Shown: positions 16,600-24,929, counted from the first letter of the stretch. The stretch: DNA of 64,000 nt from Plantactinospora soyae (GCF_014874095.1 NZ_JADBEB010000001.1:1860001-1924000), one strand, 5' to 3'. Translations and numbers: made by a program. The notes: generated by a model from the letters alone, not told the origin.

Positions 16600-17661
16600 A
16601 TGTCGATCTACGGATCACCTGCTCCCCGTCAGCCCGACGAGCCCGACGAGACCCCCTCGTCCAGCCCACCCGCCAGCGGCTACCCGCCACCACCGGGGAG
16701 CCATCCACCGCCGCCGGATCCCGGCTATCCACCGTCGCCGGATCCCGGCTATCCACCGTCGCCGGATCCCGGCTATCCACCGCCGCCGGATCCCGGCTAC
16801 TCACCGCCGCCCAACACCGGCTATCCGCCGCCACCGCCGAACCCGGAGTGGGCCCAGCAGCAGCCGCCGCCGAACCCGTCGCCGAACCCCGAGTGGGGCC
16901 AGCCACAGCCACCACCGAATCCGCAGTGGGGCCAACAGCCGCAGTCATCGCCCCCGAGTCCGGAGTGGGGCCAGCAGCCGCAGTCATCGCCGCCGAATCC
17001 GGCCTGGGGCCAGCAGCCGCCACCGCCGAACCCCGAGTGGGGTCAGCCGCCGTCCAGTGGCGGACCGCAGCAGCCCGGGTACCCGGGCGTGCAGGACCAA
17101 CCGCAGTCCGGTGCGCCGGGCGCGCCGTACGGGCCGTACGGCACCCCGCAGGCGCAGTACGGTCCGCCCGGTGCCCCGTACGGCCCGCCGGGCGCTCCGC
17201 TCGGACCGCCGAGCGCCGCACCGAAGAAGAAGGGCGGCCTGAAGCTCGCTCTGATCATCGGCGGCGTGGTGCTGCTGCTGCTCTGCGCCTGCGTCGGTGG
17301 TGGCATCTGGTGGCTGGTCGACCAGGGGTCCGACGACTCCGGCACGACTCCGGTCGGCGGCGCGCCGAGTTCGACCGCCGGCCCGACGACGTCCAGCCCG
17401 CGTACCACTCCGTCGTCGAGTACGGACCGGTACGCCAAGGGCGACTGCCTGGTCAACGACGGTACGGACAGCGCGCCGAAGCTGCGCAAGGTGACCTGCG
17501 GGCCGGACACCTTCGAGGTGTTGTCCCGGATTCCGTTCACCACCGACCCGAAGCAGTGCAAGGAGGACGTCATCTTCGGCGCACCGGAGGCGGACGCCCA
17601 CTACGTGCAGGACGACCCGCTGGATCTCGGGGACTTCGTGCTCTGCCTGAAGTCGCGCTGA
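16600..17661 (+). CDS. LppU/SCO3897-like membrane-anchored protein (second copy)
   Basis: A 353-residue paralogue of the preceding gene. The cytoplasmic part is longer and extremely Pro-rich, built from repeats of Y-P-P-x-P-D-P-G and N-P-E-W-G-Q-Q motifs. A transmembrane helix (LALIIGGVVLLLLCACVGGGIWWLV, about residues 213-237) leads to the same C-terminal domain: YAKGDCLVNDGTDSAPKLRK, then TCGPDTFEVLSRI and DFVLCLKSR. ATG 16600 follows GGAGAA. The Pro-rich repeats resemble interaction modules of envelope proteins; no enzymatic motif is present. A strong terminator follows at 17759. Confidence 0.8.
   Translation: MSIYGSPAPRQPDEPDETPSSSPPASGYPPPPGSHPPPPDPGYPPSPDPGYPPSPDPGYPPPPDPGYSPPPNTGYPPPPPNPEWAQQQPPPNPSPNPEWGQPQPPPNPQWGQQPQSSPPSPEWGQQPQSSPPNPAWGQQPPPPNPEWGQPPSSGGPQQPGYPGVQDQPQSGAPGAPYGPYGTPQAQYGPPGAPYGPPGAPLGPPSAAPKKKGGLKLALIIGGVVLLLLCACVGGGIWWLVDQGSDDSGTTPVGGAPSSTAGPTTSSPRTTPSSSTDRYAKGDCLVNDGTDSAPKLRKVTCGPDTFEVLSRIPFTTDPKQCKEDVIFGAPEADAHYVQDDPLDLGDFVLCLKSR
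16685..17060 (+). repeat. Proline-rich coding repeats
   Basis: Within the second LppU-like gene, units of about 24 bp encode D-P-G-Y-P-P-S-P-type octapeptides (about 16715-16820), then longer units encode N-P-E-W-G-Q-Q-P variants (about 16840-17055). The first block includes near-identical consecutive units (CCGGATCCCGGCTATCCACC). Likely length-variable between strains. Confidence 0.8.
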
Positions 17662-17758
17662 CCCGACGCCGCGTCGACCCGCACCGGGGCCGTTGGAACG
17701 ACCGGCGACAGCACCGATAGCGCCGACAGCGGCGACAGCATCGATAGCGCCGATAGCC

Positions 17759-17802
17759 AAAACTAGGACCGTCTAGCACACACGCTAGACGGTCCTAGTT
17801 TT
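17759..17802 (+). terminator. Strong rho-independent terminator containing a CTAG palindrome
   Basis: A perfect 19-bp stem (17759-17777 with 17784-17802) and a 6-base loop ACACAC, closing in a T run. It terminates the LppU-like pair. Its inner seven base pairs, GTCTAGC and GCTAGAC, recur with the same 6-base spacing over the start codon of the next gene. Confidence 0.9.
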
Positions 17803-17859
17803 TCCTCGACCGCGCCGACGGCCGGTACGACGGCGCGACACGCCTACCCCGATCTACGT

Positions 17860-19173
17860 ATGTCTAGCGGTGCGGCTAGACGGCCCGATACCGTGCGATA
17901 CGTGGATCCGGTCCGCAACCCGTACGCGCCGGGCGCCGGCCAGCGCCCGCCCGAACTCGCCGGGCGGGGTCGGGAGCTCGAGGTCTTCGACATCGTGCTG
18001 GAACGCATAGCCCGAGGTCGCCCCGAACGCAGCCTGATGCTCACCGGCCTGCGTGGGGTCGGCAAGACCGTGCTGCTCAACACGCTCCGGTCCCAGGCCA
18101 TCAACCGGCTGTGGGGCACCGGCAAGATCGAGGCACGACCGGACCAGTCGATTCGCCGACCGGTGGCCGCCGCACTGCACATGGCGATCCGGGAACTGGC
18201 CCCCCGGCACCGTGCCCCGGACCGGATCGACGCGTTCCTCGGCGTACTCAAGGCCTTCGCGCTGCGCTCCGCACCCGCCGGACCGGGTACGGCCGCCCGG
18301 GGCGCCGCCGGCAGCCGGCTCCGTGACCGCTGGCAGCCGGGCATCGACGTACCGGCGACGAGTGGCCGGGCCGACTCCGGCGACATCGAGATCGACCTGG
18401 TCGAACTCTTCACCGACGCGGCCGACGTCGCCGCCGACGTCGGCACCGGCGTCGCGGTCTTCATCGACGAGATGCAGGACCTCGGTCCCGAGGACGTCTC
18501 TGGGCTCTGCGCCGCCTGCCACGAGCTGTCCCAACTCGGCGCCCCGCTGATCGTGGTCGGCGCCGGGCTGCCGCACCTGCCGGCGGTGCTCTCCGCGGCG
18601 AAGTCCTACTCGGAACGCCTCTTCCGGTACCAGCGGATCGACCGGCTCGACCGGATCGCCGCCGACCAGGCGCTCTGCGCACCGGCCGCCCGGGAGGAGG
18701 TCGAGTACGAGCAGAAGGCGCTCGACCTGCTCTACGAGAAGTCCGGCGGCTACCCGTACTTCGTCCAGGCGTACGGCAAGGCCACCTGGGACCACGCGCC
18801 CCGTACCCCGGTGACGGCGGCCGACGTCCGGGTCGCCGCCCCCGAGGCGGAGGCCGAACTCGCGGTCGGGTTCTTCGGCTCCCGGTTCGAGCGGGCGACT
18901 CCGGCGGAGCGCGAGTACATGCGGGCGATGGCCGGGCTCTCCCTGGTCGAGGGCGCGACCCCGCCCGACGTCGCCGACGGTGGACCCCGCGACGACATGG
19001 ACGCCGCCGTCTCGACCGCCGAGATCGCCCGGTCACTGGGGCGTAAGCCGGCCAGCCTGTCACCGGCCCGGGACGCTCTGATCAAGAAGGGGCTGATCTA
19101 CTCCGGTGAGCGCGGCACGGTGGCGTTCACGGTGCCGCACTTCGGCCGCTACCTGCGTACCCAGCCGGCCTGA
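17860..19173 (+). CDS. AAA-type ATPase, Orc1/Cdc6-like ATP-binding protein
   Basis: A 437-residue protein with an AAA ATPase core at its N-terminal half. Walker A is LTGLRGVGKTVLL (62-70), Walker B is VAVFIDEMQDLGPED (about 200-214), and a sensor-like IVVGAGLPHLP follows. The C-terminal third looks like a winged-helix domain (STAEIARSLGRKPASLSPARDALIKKGLIYSGERG ends in AFTVPHFGRYL). This architecture is common in actinobacteria under the general name ATP-binding protein; the process served is unknown. The ATG at 17860 overlaps the left arm of a CTAG palindrome; a GTG at 17893 is an alternative start after the palindrome. Confidence 0.82.
   Translation: MSSGAARRPDTVRYVDPVRNPYAPGAGQRPPELAGRGRELEVFDIVLERIARGRPERSLMLTGLRGVGKTVLLNTLRSQAINRLWGTGKIEARPDQSIRRPVAAALHMAIRELAPRHRAPDRIDAFLGVLKAFALRSAPAGPGTAARGAAGSRLRDRWQPGIDVPATSGRADSGDIEIDLVELFTDAADVAADVGTGVAVFIDEMQDLGPEDVSGLCAACHELSQLGAPLIVVGAGLPHLPAVLSAAKSYSERLFRYQRIDRLDRIAADQALCAPAAREEVEYEQKALDLLYEKSGGYPYFVQAYGKATWDHAPRTPVTAADVRVAAPEAEAELAVGFFGSRFERATPAEREYMRAMAGLSLVEGATPPDVADGGPRDDMDAAVSTAEIARSLGRKPASLSPARDALIKKGLIYSGERGTVAFTVPHFGRYLRTQPA
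17862..17881. promoter_or_regulatory. CTAG palindrome overlapping the AAA ATPase start
   Basis: GTCTAGC (17862-17868) and GCTAGAC (17875-17881) separated by six bases. The same half-sites with the same spacing occur in the terminator 91 bp upstream. It could be an operator, or a translational hairpin if the start is at 17860. CTAG is a rare tetramer in this DNA, which makes the pair unlikely to be random. Confidence 0.5.
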
Positions 19174-19199
19174 CGCCGCCGGCCAGGCCGGGTGGCGGG

Positions 19200-19751
19200 C
19201 TAGACCTGGGACCAGGGTGCCGGGAAGGTCACCTCGCCGCTGGGCACCGGCAACTGCGTCGACCCCGTCGCGCCGTCCATCGACGGCAGCACCAGTACCT
19301 GCCACGGATCGCCGAGCCCGGACCACGGACTGGTCAGCTTGAACCGGGCCGCCGGCTCGAATCCGAACCGGCGGTAGTAGGCCGGGTTCCCGAGGACCAG
19401 CACGAGTCGCTCGCCAAGTTCGGCGGCGGCGTCGAGCGCGGCCTGTACGACGTCCCGTCCGTAGCCCCGGCGCTGCCGGTCCGGGCGGACGGCCACCGGG
19501 CCGAGGGCCAGCGCGGGGGTGCCGCCCGGTTGCACCAGGACCCGGGTCAGCAGGGCGTAGCCGACCAGCTCCCCGTCGACCTCGGCCACCATGGACAGCT
19601 CGGGCAGCCAGGCGTCGCTGTCCCGCAACGCCTCCACGAGTTGCACCTCGGGGGGCCGTCGGGTGTCCGGGCTCGCGAACGCCTGGGCGACCAGTCGGCG
19701 GATCGGCGCGATGTCAGCCAGATCCTCGGGGCGCAGCCGCACAGTCGTCAC
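19200..19751 (-). CDS. GNAT family N-acetyltransferase (YhbS-like)
   Basis: A 183-residue acetyltransferase. Motif A is plain: ALALGPVAVRPDRQRRGYGRDVVQAALDAA, with the acetyl-CoA pyrophosphate loop Q-R-R-G-Y-G. The following LVLVLGNPAYYRRFGFEPA is diagnostic of the YhbS-type subgroup. The C-terminus is extended. The GTG at 19751 is chosen because V-T-T-V-R-L-R-P-E-D is the usual start of the fold; GTG 19772 is also open. Convergent with the AAA ATPase, 26 bp away. Confidence 0.85.
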   Translation of the reverse strand: MTTVRLRPEDLADIAPIRRLVAQAFASPDTRRPPEVQLVEALRDSDAWLPELSMVAEVDGELVGYALLTRVLVQPGGTPALALGPVAVRPDRQRRGYGRDVVQAALDAAAELGERLVLVLGNPAYYRRFGFEPAARFKLTSPWSGLGDPWQVLVLPSMDGATGSTQLPVPSGEVTFPAPWSQV

Positions 19752-19834
19752 AGCTCGCGACGGTACCGCCACAGCGCCGTCCAGTCTCCCACTTCGGCGG
19801 GTGAAACTCGGAGGGAACGGGTAAGACTTGACGC

Positions 19835-20380
19835 ATGAGACCCGTACGCACCGTGGCCCGTACCCTGTTGAGCACGATCTTCGTGGTCAGCGGCGCCCGC
19901 GCCGTGGCCAACCCCGGACCGCACCTGGACCGGGCGAAGACCGTGACGGACCGGGTGGCCCCGGTGCTGCGCGGCGTGCATCCGGGTATCCCGACCGATC
20001 CGACGAGCATGGTCCGGGCCAACGGCGCCGCCCAGGTCGTCGGCGGACTGCTGCTCGCCACCGGGCACCTCACCCGGCCGGCCGCCGCGCTGCTGGCCGG
20101 CACGCTGGTGCCGACCACGATCGCCGGGCACCCGTTCTGGAACCACGACGACCCGGCGGAACGACGGCTCCACCAGGTCCAGTTCATGAAGAACCTCGGC
20201 CTGTTCGGCGGGCTGCTGCTCGCGATGGCCGACACCCAGGGCCGGCCTGGCCTCGGCTGGCGGACCAGCCACGCCGTGGACGACGGGCGTCGACGGGTAC
20301 GCCGCGCGGTGCGTACGGCACGCCGGGACGCCCGGATCGCGGTACGGTCAGCGGCGGCGGCCCGAAGGTTCCCGGGCTGA
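19835..20380 (+). CDS. DoxX family membrane protein
   Basis: A 181-residue protein with the DoxX pattern: RTLLSTIFVVSGARAVANPGPHL (first helix), PTDPTSMVRANGAAQVVGGLLLATG (second), RPAAALLAGTLVPTTIAGHPFWN (third) and HQVQFMKNLGLFGGLLLAMAD (fourth). The last 50 residues are an Arg-rich cytoplasmic tail. DoxX-like proteins take part in membrane redox or sulfur metabolism in some bacteria; no specific role can be assigned here. Confidence 0.88.
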   Translation: MRPVRTVARTLLSTIFVVSGARAVANPGPHLDRAKTVTDRVAPVLRGVHPGIPTDPTSMVRANGAAQVVGGLLLATGHLTRPAAALLAGTLVPTTIAGHPFWNHDDPAERRLHQVQFMKNLGLFGGLLLAMADTQGRPGLGWRTSHAVDDGRRRVRRAVRTARRDARIAVRSAAAARRFPG

Positions 20381-20572
20381 CCCGCGCCCTCGTCATCGGG
20401 ATGCGGTCTGGTTGGATTGGCGATCGAGCCACGGTCCATGCCGGACATATGCTAGTTTCACCTGACTGAGCGGCCGTGAATCACCTGAACCGCACTCCCT
20501 GCGTTAACGCGGTGGAAATGTCGCGAACCAGTGTGGGATCGGACACGGTCGCATAACGCAGGAGGCATTCCA

Positions 20573-20671
20573 GTGACTCACCGTTCTAGGCTCCCTGGAG
20601 GACCTGGGCGGAACACCGACATCGGTACGGGGGTGGCCACGCCATGCCGGCGACCGTCGAAAGACGGCTAA
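20573..20671 (+). CDS. Possible 32-residue leader peptide before the GT87 gene
   Basis: A GTG at 20573 has a near-ideal AGGAGG (20560-20565) and opens a short frame, MTHRSRLPGGPGRNTDIGTG and 12 further residues, stopping at 20671, which is 28 bases inside the GT87 gene. The GT87 start at 20644 has a weak ribosome site, so the leader could couple or regulate its translation. Its reality rests only on the ribosome site and position. Confidence 0.35.
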   Translation: MTHRSRLPGGPGRNTDIGTGVATPCRRPSKDG

Positions 20672-22092
20672 GCCGCCTCGCCCCAGTCCGCCGCTTGGCT
20701 CGTGGAATCGACCGTCGGGCAGTCGTACGGATCGGCATCGTCGCCGTCGTCTGCTACGCCGCGTGGCTCGCCATTGTCACGTTCGGACGGTCGTACAACT
20801 TCTTCGACATGAAGATTTACCACGGCGCGGTGGTCTGGTGGGCGGGCGGCAATGAGCTCTACGACTTCATCGCACCCAGGACCACCCTCGGCTTCACCTA
20901 TCCACCCTTCGCGGGCCTGGTCATGCTGCCGATGGCGAAGATCCCACTCGGCCTGGCCGGCTGGCTCAACATCCTCGCCAGCGTCGGCACGCTCACGGTC
21001 GTGCTGGCCGCGCTGCTCAAGCCGATCGTGGACCGGCTGGGCTGGTCGCTCTGGTTCACCCTCGGCATCGCCGTACCGCTCGCGGTGGCGATCGAGCCGA
21101 CCCGGGAGACGCTGGGATTCGGGCAGGTCAACCTGCTGCTGTTCGGCCTCATCATGGCCGACCTGGTGGCGCTGCGCTGGCGGGCCCGGCGCGGGGCCCG
21201 GGTCAACCCGACCGACGGCCCGATGCGCCGGCTGTGGTTCAGCGGCGTCTGGGCCGGCGTCGGCATCGGGCTGGCCACCTCGATCAAGCTCACCCCGGCG
21301 CTGTTCATCGTCTACCTGCTGTTGACCCGGCAGTGGCGGGCCGCGATGACCGCCGTCGGCACCGCCATCGCCGTCACCGTCGGCACCTTCGCGGTCGCGG
21401 GCCGCGAGTCGACCAGCTACTGGATGTCGGTGCTCTGGCAGACCGAGCGGGTCGGCGCGGCGGACATGACGCCGAACCAGTCCCTGGCCGGGGTTCTGGC
21501 CCGGCTCTACGACTCGATCGAGACGCCGACCCTGCTCTGGCTCTCGTTCGCGCTGCTGGTCCTCGCGCTCGGCCTCTCCCGTGCCTCCAACTCGCACGCC
21601 GACGGTGACGAGCTGACCGCCTTCACCCTGATCGGGCTCACCACCAACGTGATCAGCCCGATCTCCTGGTCGCACCACCTGGTCTGGGTCATCCCGGCGA
21701 TGGTGGTACTCGGCGACGCCGCGATCCGGCGCCGGGCCGCCAGCCGGGGCCCGGCGTACCGGAGCACCCTGGCAGTGGCGGGTTCCGGACCGGCCGGGAT
21801 GAACGGGCTGCGGTCACCGATCTGGTTCCCCACCCTGACCGGACTCCGGCACGGGGTCGCCGCGCTCGGCCTCTACCTGCTGTTCCTGATCGCGCCCATC
21901 TGGCCGTACGAGCACCAGCTGCCCGAGGTCTCGCACTACCACGACGGCTTCTTCGGCGCCCTGATGGAGAACTCGCTGGCCCTCGCGTTGATCGTGCTCG
22001 TCGCGGCGCTGCCGTGGCGGCCGGGCGCGGAGCCCGCCTTCTACCCGGAGCACAGCCGGTTCGACCGGCGATCCACCACCAGCCACCGCTGA
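20644..22092 (+). CDS. GT87 (DUF2029) polyprenyl-phosphate-mannose-type mannosyltransferase
   Basis: A 482-residue integral membrane protein with about ten transmembrane helices. Typical GT87 features are an early loop with D-M-K-I-Y-H-G-A-V-V-W-W (the DxK/DhxxY region), FTYPPFAGLVMLPMAKIPL, a central GFGQVNLLLFGLIMADL, and TSIKLTPALFIVYLLLTRQWRAA. These enzymes transfer mannose from polyprenyl-phospho-mannose to envelope glycolipids (PimE, Rv2181-type). The acceptor is unknown. ATG 20644 is used, possibly coupled to an upstream leader. It is convergent with the molybdenum cofactor operon. Confidence 0.87.
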   Translation: MPATVERRLSRLAPVRRLARGIDRRAVVRIGIVAVVCYAAWLAIVTFGRSYNFFDMKIYHGAVVWWAGGNELYDFIAPRTTLGFTYPPFAGLVMLPMAKIPLGLAGWLNILASVGTLTVVLAALLKPIVDRLGWSLWFTLGIAVPLAVAIEPTRETLGFGQVNLLLFGLIMADLVALRWRARRGARVNPTDGPMRRLWFSGVWAGVGIGLATSIKLTPALFIVYLLLTRQWRAAMTAVGTAIAVTVGTFAVAGRESTSYWMSVLWQTERVGAADMTPNQSLAGVLARLYDSIETPTLLWLSFALLVLALGLSRASNSHADGDELTAFTLIGLTTNVISPISWSHHLVWVIPAMVVLGDAAIRRRAASRGPAYRSTLAVAGSGPAGMNGLRSPIWFPTLTGLRHGVAALGLYLLFLIAPIWPYEHQLPEVSHYHDGFFGALMENSLALALIVLVAALPWRPGAEPAFYPEHSRFDRRSTTSHR

Positions 22093-22117
22093 CCGCCACC
22101 GGTGGAGGGGAATCAGG

Positions 22118-22585
22118 TCACGGACAGTTGACCCATTCCTCGGTACCGTCGGCGAACACCTGCCGCTTCCACACCGGCAGCCGGGACTTGACCTCGTCGA
22201 CCAGCCGGGCGCAGGCCGCGAACGCCGCCGCCCGGTGCGCGGTGCTGACCGCCGCCACCAGGGCCACGTCGCCGATCGCCAACGGCCCGAGCCGGTGCGA
22301 GACCGCGATCGCGTGTACGGCCGGATCGGCGGCGATCTCGGCGGCCACCTCCCGCAACACGTCGGCGGCGCTCGGATGGCCCTCGTACTCCAGCCGGACG
22401 ACCGCACGCCCGTGATCGTGGTCGCGTACCACGCCCTGGAAGCAGACCACCGCTCCGGCGCCGGAGTCGGCGACCACGGCCTCGTGGAAGGCCGTGTCCA
22501 GCGGCTCCGCCCCGACCGAGGTGTGCACCGTCGGGCCGGGCGTCGCCGGCACCGTGTCGATGGCCGGCTCACTCGAAACGCTCAT
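22118..22585 (-). CDS. moaE: Molybdopterin synthase large subunit MoaE
   Basis: A 155-residue MoaE. Conserved blocks: GAVVCFQGVVRDHDHGRAV with YEGHP, HRLGPLAIGDVALVAAVSTAHR, and the catalytic lysines in VDEVKSRLPVWKRQ, ending TEEWVNCP. With MoaD it converts precursor Z to molybdopterin. It is the last gene of the minus-strand run moaC-mogA-moeA-moaE and overlaps moeA by 4 bp, implying coupled translation. MoaD itself is 13 kb away, so the synthase subunits are not co-encoded. Confidence 0.95.
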   Translation of the reverse strand: MSVSSEPAIDTVPATPGPTVHTSVGAEPLDTAFHEAVVADSGAGAVVCFQGVVRDHDHGRAVVRLEYEGHPSAADVLREVAAEIAADPAVHAIAVSHRLGPLAIGDVALVAAVSTAHRAAAFAACARLVDEVKSRLPVWKRQVFADGTEEWVNCP

Positions 22586-23835
22586 GCCGTTCCTCCCAGA
22601 ACACGTTCGCCCGGCAGCAGCGGTAGCGGTACGACCGGCACCCGGTCTCCCGGCTCGCCCCGGGTGCCGGGTGCGATCACGGCGAAGCCGTCCGCCTGGG
22701 CCAGCCCGCGCAGCATCGCCGAACCGACGTGCCGGACCGGATGGGCGGTGTTCCGGGCGGGGTCGACCCGGACCAGCGCCAGATGGGTGTGGTCGCCCCG
22801 GCCGGTTACCGGCTCGGCCAGGGTCACCTGGGGCAGCGTCGGCATGGCCCGGCCCTGGAGCCCGGCAAGCAGCGGTGCGACCAGCGACACGGTCGCGACG
22901 ATCGCCGACTGTGGATTGCCGGGCAGCCCGGCGACGAACCTGGCCCGGCCGTCCGCCCCGACGACCCGGGCGAGCAGCATCGGAAACCCGGGGCGTACGG
23001 CCACGGTGTTGACGACGTACTCCGCGCCGAGTTCACGCAGTGCCGGGTGCAGGTGGTCGACCGGCCCGTTCATGGTGCCGCCGGTGGTGCAGACCAGGTC
23101 GGCTTCGGCCAGACCCCGGCGGAGCGCGTCGACGTGCGCCTCCAGGGTGTCGGCCACCGGTCCGACGAGGTCGGTGGCGGTGATGGCGCAGCCGTACCGG
23201 CGTAGCCAGCCGGGGACGGCCGGACCGAGCGAGTCGCGTACCCGTCCGGCGCCCGGCCGTCCGGAGGTCAGCAGCTCGTCGCCGAAGATGATCAGAGCGG
23301 CCCGGGGTGCGCGGCGGACCGGCAGAGTGTCGTAGCCGCACGAGGCGGCCAGGCCGATCACCCCGGGGTCGACCGGGGTACCGGCCGGCAGGAGTTCCTC
23401 CCCGGCCCGCGCCTCCTCGCCCGGGGCGCGCCACTCCGGCGCCGGCCGTAACGTGCCGGCGACCAACCCCTCGGCGGTACGCGTCGACTCCTCGATCCGG
23501 AGCACCCCGGCCGCACCGTCCGGCAGCATCGCGCCGGTGGCGATCTCCACTGCGGTGTCGTCCCCGGTCAACGGCGGCGGCGTACCGCCGGCGAGGACCC
23601 GTCCGACGATCCGCCACGGCCCGGCACCGCGTACCGCCCAGCCGTCCACGCTCGACGTCGGAAAGGCCGGCAGGTCGGTGAGGGTACTCAGTGGTGCGGC
23701 GAGAGTCTGTCCGTCCGCCTCGGCCAACGGCAGGTCAACCGGCTCGGGCATGGCGGCCCGCCCAGCCTCGTAGACCCGGGAGCGCGCCTGCGCCCAGTCC
23801 AGCGTGGGCAGCGCGACAGCGGCCTCGGCGCTCAC
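22582..23835 (-). CDS. moeA: MoeA-type molybdopterin molybdenumtransferase with altered motifs
   Basis: A 417-residue MoeA-family protein that inserts molybdate into adenylylated molybdopterin. Family regions are recognisable: LPAFPTSSVDGWAVRG (56-70), EIATGAMLPDGA, FGDELLTSGR and GLPGNPQSA. Three signature positions differ from the classic enzyme: GGVSVG is GGTMNG (252-257), the GED of the molybdate site reads GEE (139-141), and PGKP is PGFP (282-285). This could be a divergent paralogue with altered activity, with a canonical copy elsewhere. It lies between mogA (123-bp gap) and moaE (4-bp overlap). Confidence 0.88.
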   Translation of the reverse strand: MSAEAAVALPTLDWAQARSRVYEAGRAAMPEPVDLPLAEADGQTLAAPLSTLTDLPAFPTSSVDGWAVRGAGPWRIVGRVLAGGTPPPLTGDDTAVEIATGAMLPDGAAGVLRIEESTRTAEGLVAGTLRPAPEWRAPGEEARAGEELLPAGTPVDPGVIGLAASCGYDTLPVRRAPRAALIIFGDELLTSGRPGAGRVRDSLGPAVPGWLRRYGCAITATDLVGPVADTLEAHVDALRRGLAEADLVCTTGGTMNGPVDHLHPALRELGAEYVVNTVAVRPGFPMLLARVVGADGRARFVAGLPGNPQSAIVATVSLVAPLLAGLQGRAMPTLPQVTLAEPVTGRGDHTHLALVRVDPARNTAHPVRHVGSAMLRGLAQADGFAVIAPGTRGEPGDRVPVVPLPLLPGERVLGGTA

Positions 23836-23958
23836 TCGGCCCTCTCCCGCCCGGTCTTCACGGTCACCCGGTCCTCACGTTCACCGTCCGAGCCTATCGC
23901 CGCCCGGTGACCGACCGCCGGAGAGTTCAGTCGGGCGTTGCGATCGATCGTCGGAAAG

Positions 23959-24441
23959 TCAGTCGGTACGCGGGTGGTCGCCGCCCCGGAGCTGGTCGAC
24001 CGCGTGCGCCAGGATCGGCCCGAGTACGGCGAGCCCGTCCCGGGCCCCACCGGTCGAGCCGGGCAGGTTGACCACGAGCATCCGGCCGATCACTCCGGCA
24101 AGCCCCCGGGACAGCGCCGCCGTCGGCACCTTGTCCCGGCTGTGTGCCCGGATCGCCTCGGCGATGCCGGGAATCTCGTAGTCGAGCATCGCCCGGGTCA
24201 CGTCCGGGGTCCGGTCGGTCGGGTTGATTCCGGTACCGCCACTGGTCAGTACCACGTCGACCCCGTCCGCAGCCGCGCGGCGCAACTCCTCGGCCACCGG
24301 ATCGCCGTCCGGCACCACGATCGGCTCGTCAACCTGGGCGCCGAGTTCGGTCAGGCCGTTGGCCAGCAGCGGGCCGCTGGTGTCCGCGTACACCCCGGAG
24401 GCCGCACGGTTGGAGGCGACCACGACCCGGGCCCGGATCAC
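23959..24441 (-). CDS. mogA: Molybdopterin adenylyltransferase MogA/MoaB
   Basis: A 160-residue protein of the MogA/MoaB family, which adenylylates molybdopterin before metal insertion. The active-site signature VVLTSGGTGINPTDRTPDV is complete, followed by the region GIAEAIRA and the end MLVVNLPGSTGGARDGLAVL. The actinobacterial forms are usually named MoaB2 or MogA; sequence alone does not separate them. Its start overlaps the moaC stop by 4 bp. Confidence 0.92.
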   Translation of the reverse strand: MIRARVVVASNRAASGVYADTSGPLLANGLTELGAQVDEPIVVPDGDPVAEELRRAAADGVDVVLTSGGTGINPTDRTPDVTRAMLDYEIPGIAEAIRAHSRDKVPTAALSRGLAGVIGRMLVVNLPGSTGGARDGLAVLGPILAHAVDQLRGGDHPRTD

Positions 24442-24929
24442 GGCCGGTCCACCGGTCGGGTCCAGTCGCCGGTCTTGCCGCCCTCCTTGCGCAGCACCCG
24501 TACCCCCTCGATCGAGGCGGCCGGGTCGACGGCCTTGACCATGTCGATCAGCGCGAGCCCGGCGGTGGCGACGGCGGTCAGCGCCTCCATCTCGACGCCG
24601 GTCCGGTCCGCGGTCCGGACCGTGGCGGTGATCTCCACGGTCTCCTCGCCGGGCTCCAGGTCGACCGTCACGCCGTGCAGCGCGATCGGATGGCAGAGCG
24701 GAATCAGGTCCGGGGTGCGCTTCGCGCCCATGATGCCGGCCAGCCGGCCGACCGCCAGCGCGTCGCCCTTGGGCAGGCCGTCCCGGCGCAGCAACTCGAT
24801 CACCTCGGCGGTGGTACGCAACCGGCCGGCGGCGACGGCACGGCGTACCGACACGTCCTTGGCGGAGACGTCGACCATCCGGGCCGCCCCGGCAGAGTCG
24901 ACGTGGGTCAGGTGCACGGGCTCGGTCAC
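24438..24929 (-). CDS. moaC: Cyclic pyranopterin monophosphate synthase MoaC
   Basis: A 163-residue MoaC, the enzyme that turns the MoaA product into precursor Z. Conserved stretches: ARMVDVSAKDVSVRRAVAAG, KGDALAVGRLAGIMGAKRT, DLIPLCHPIALHGV, DRTGVEMEALTAV and VRVLRKEGGKTG. The catalytic lysine region and CHPI are intact. The GTG at 24929 (VTEPVHLTHVDSAG) is preferred to the ATG 20 codons upstream because family similarity starts there. First gene of moaC-mogA-moeA-moaE. Confidence 0.95.
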   Translation of the reverse strand: MTEPVHLTHVDSAGAARMVDVSAKDVSVRRAVAAGRLRTTAEVIELLRRDGLPKGDALAVGRLAGIMGAKRTPDLIPLCHPIALHGVTVDLEPGEETVEITATVRTADRTGVEMEALTAVATAGLALIDMVKAVDPAASIEGVRVLRKEGGKTGDWTRPVDRP

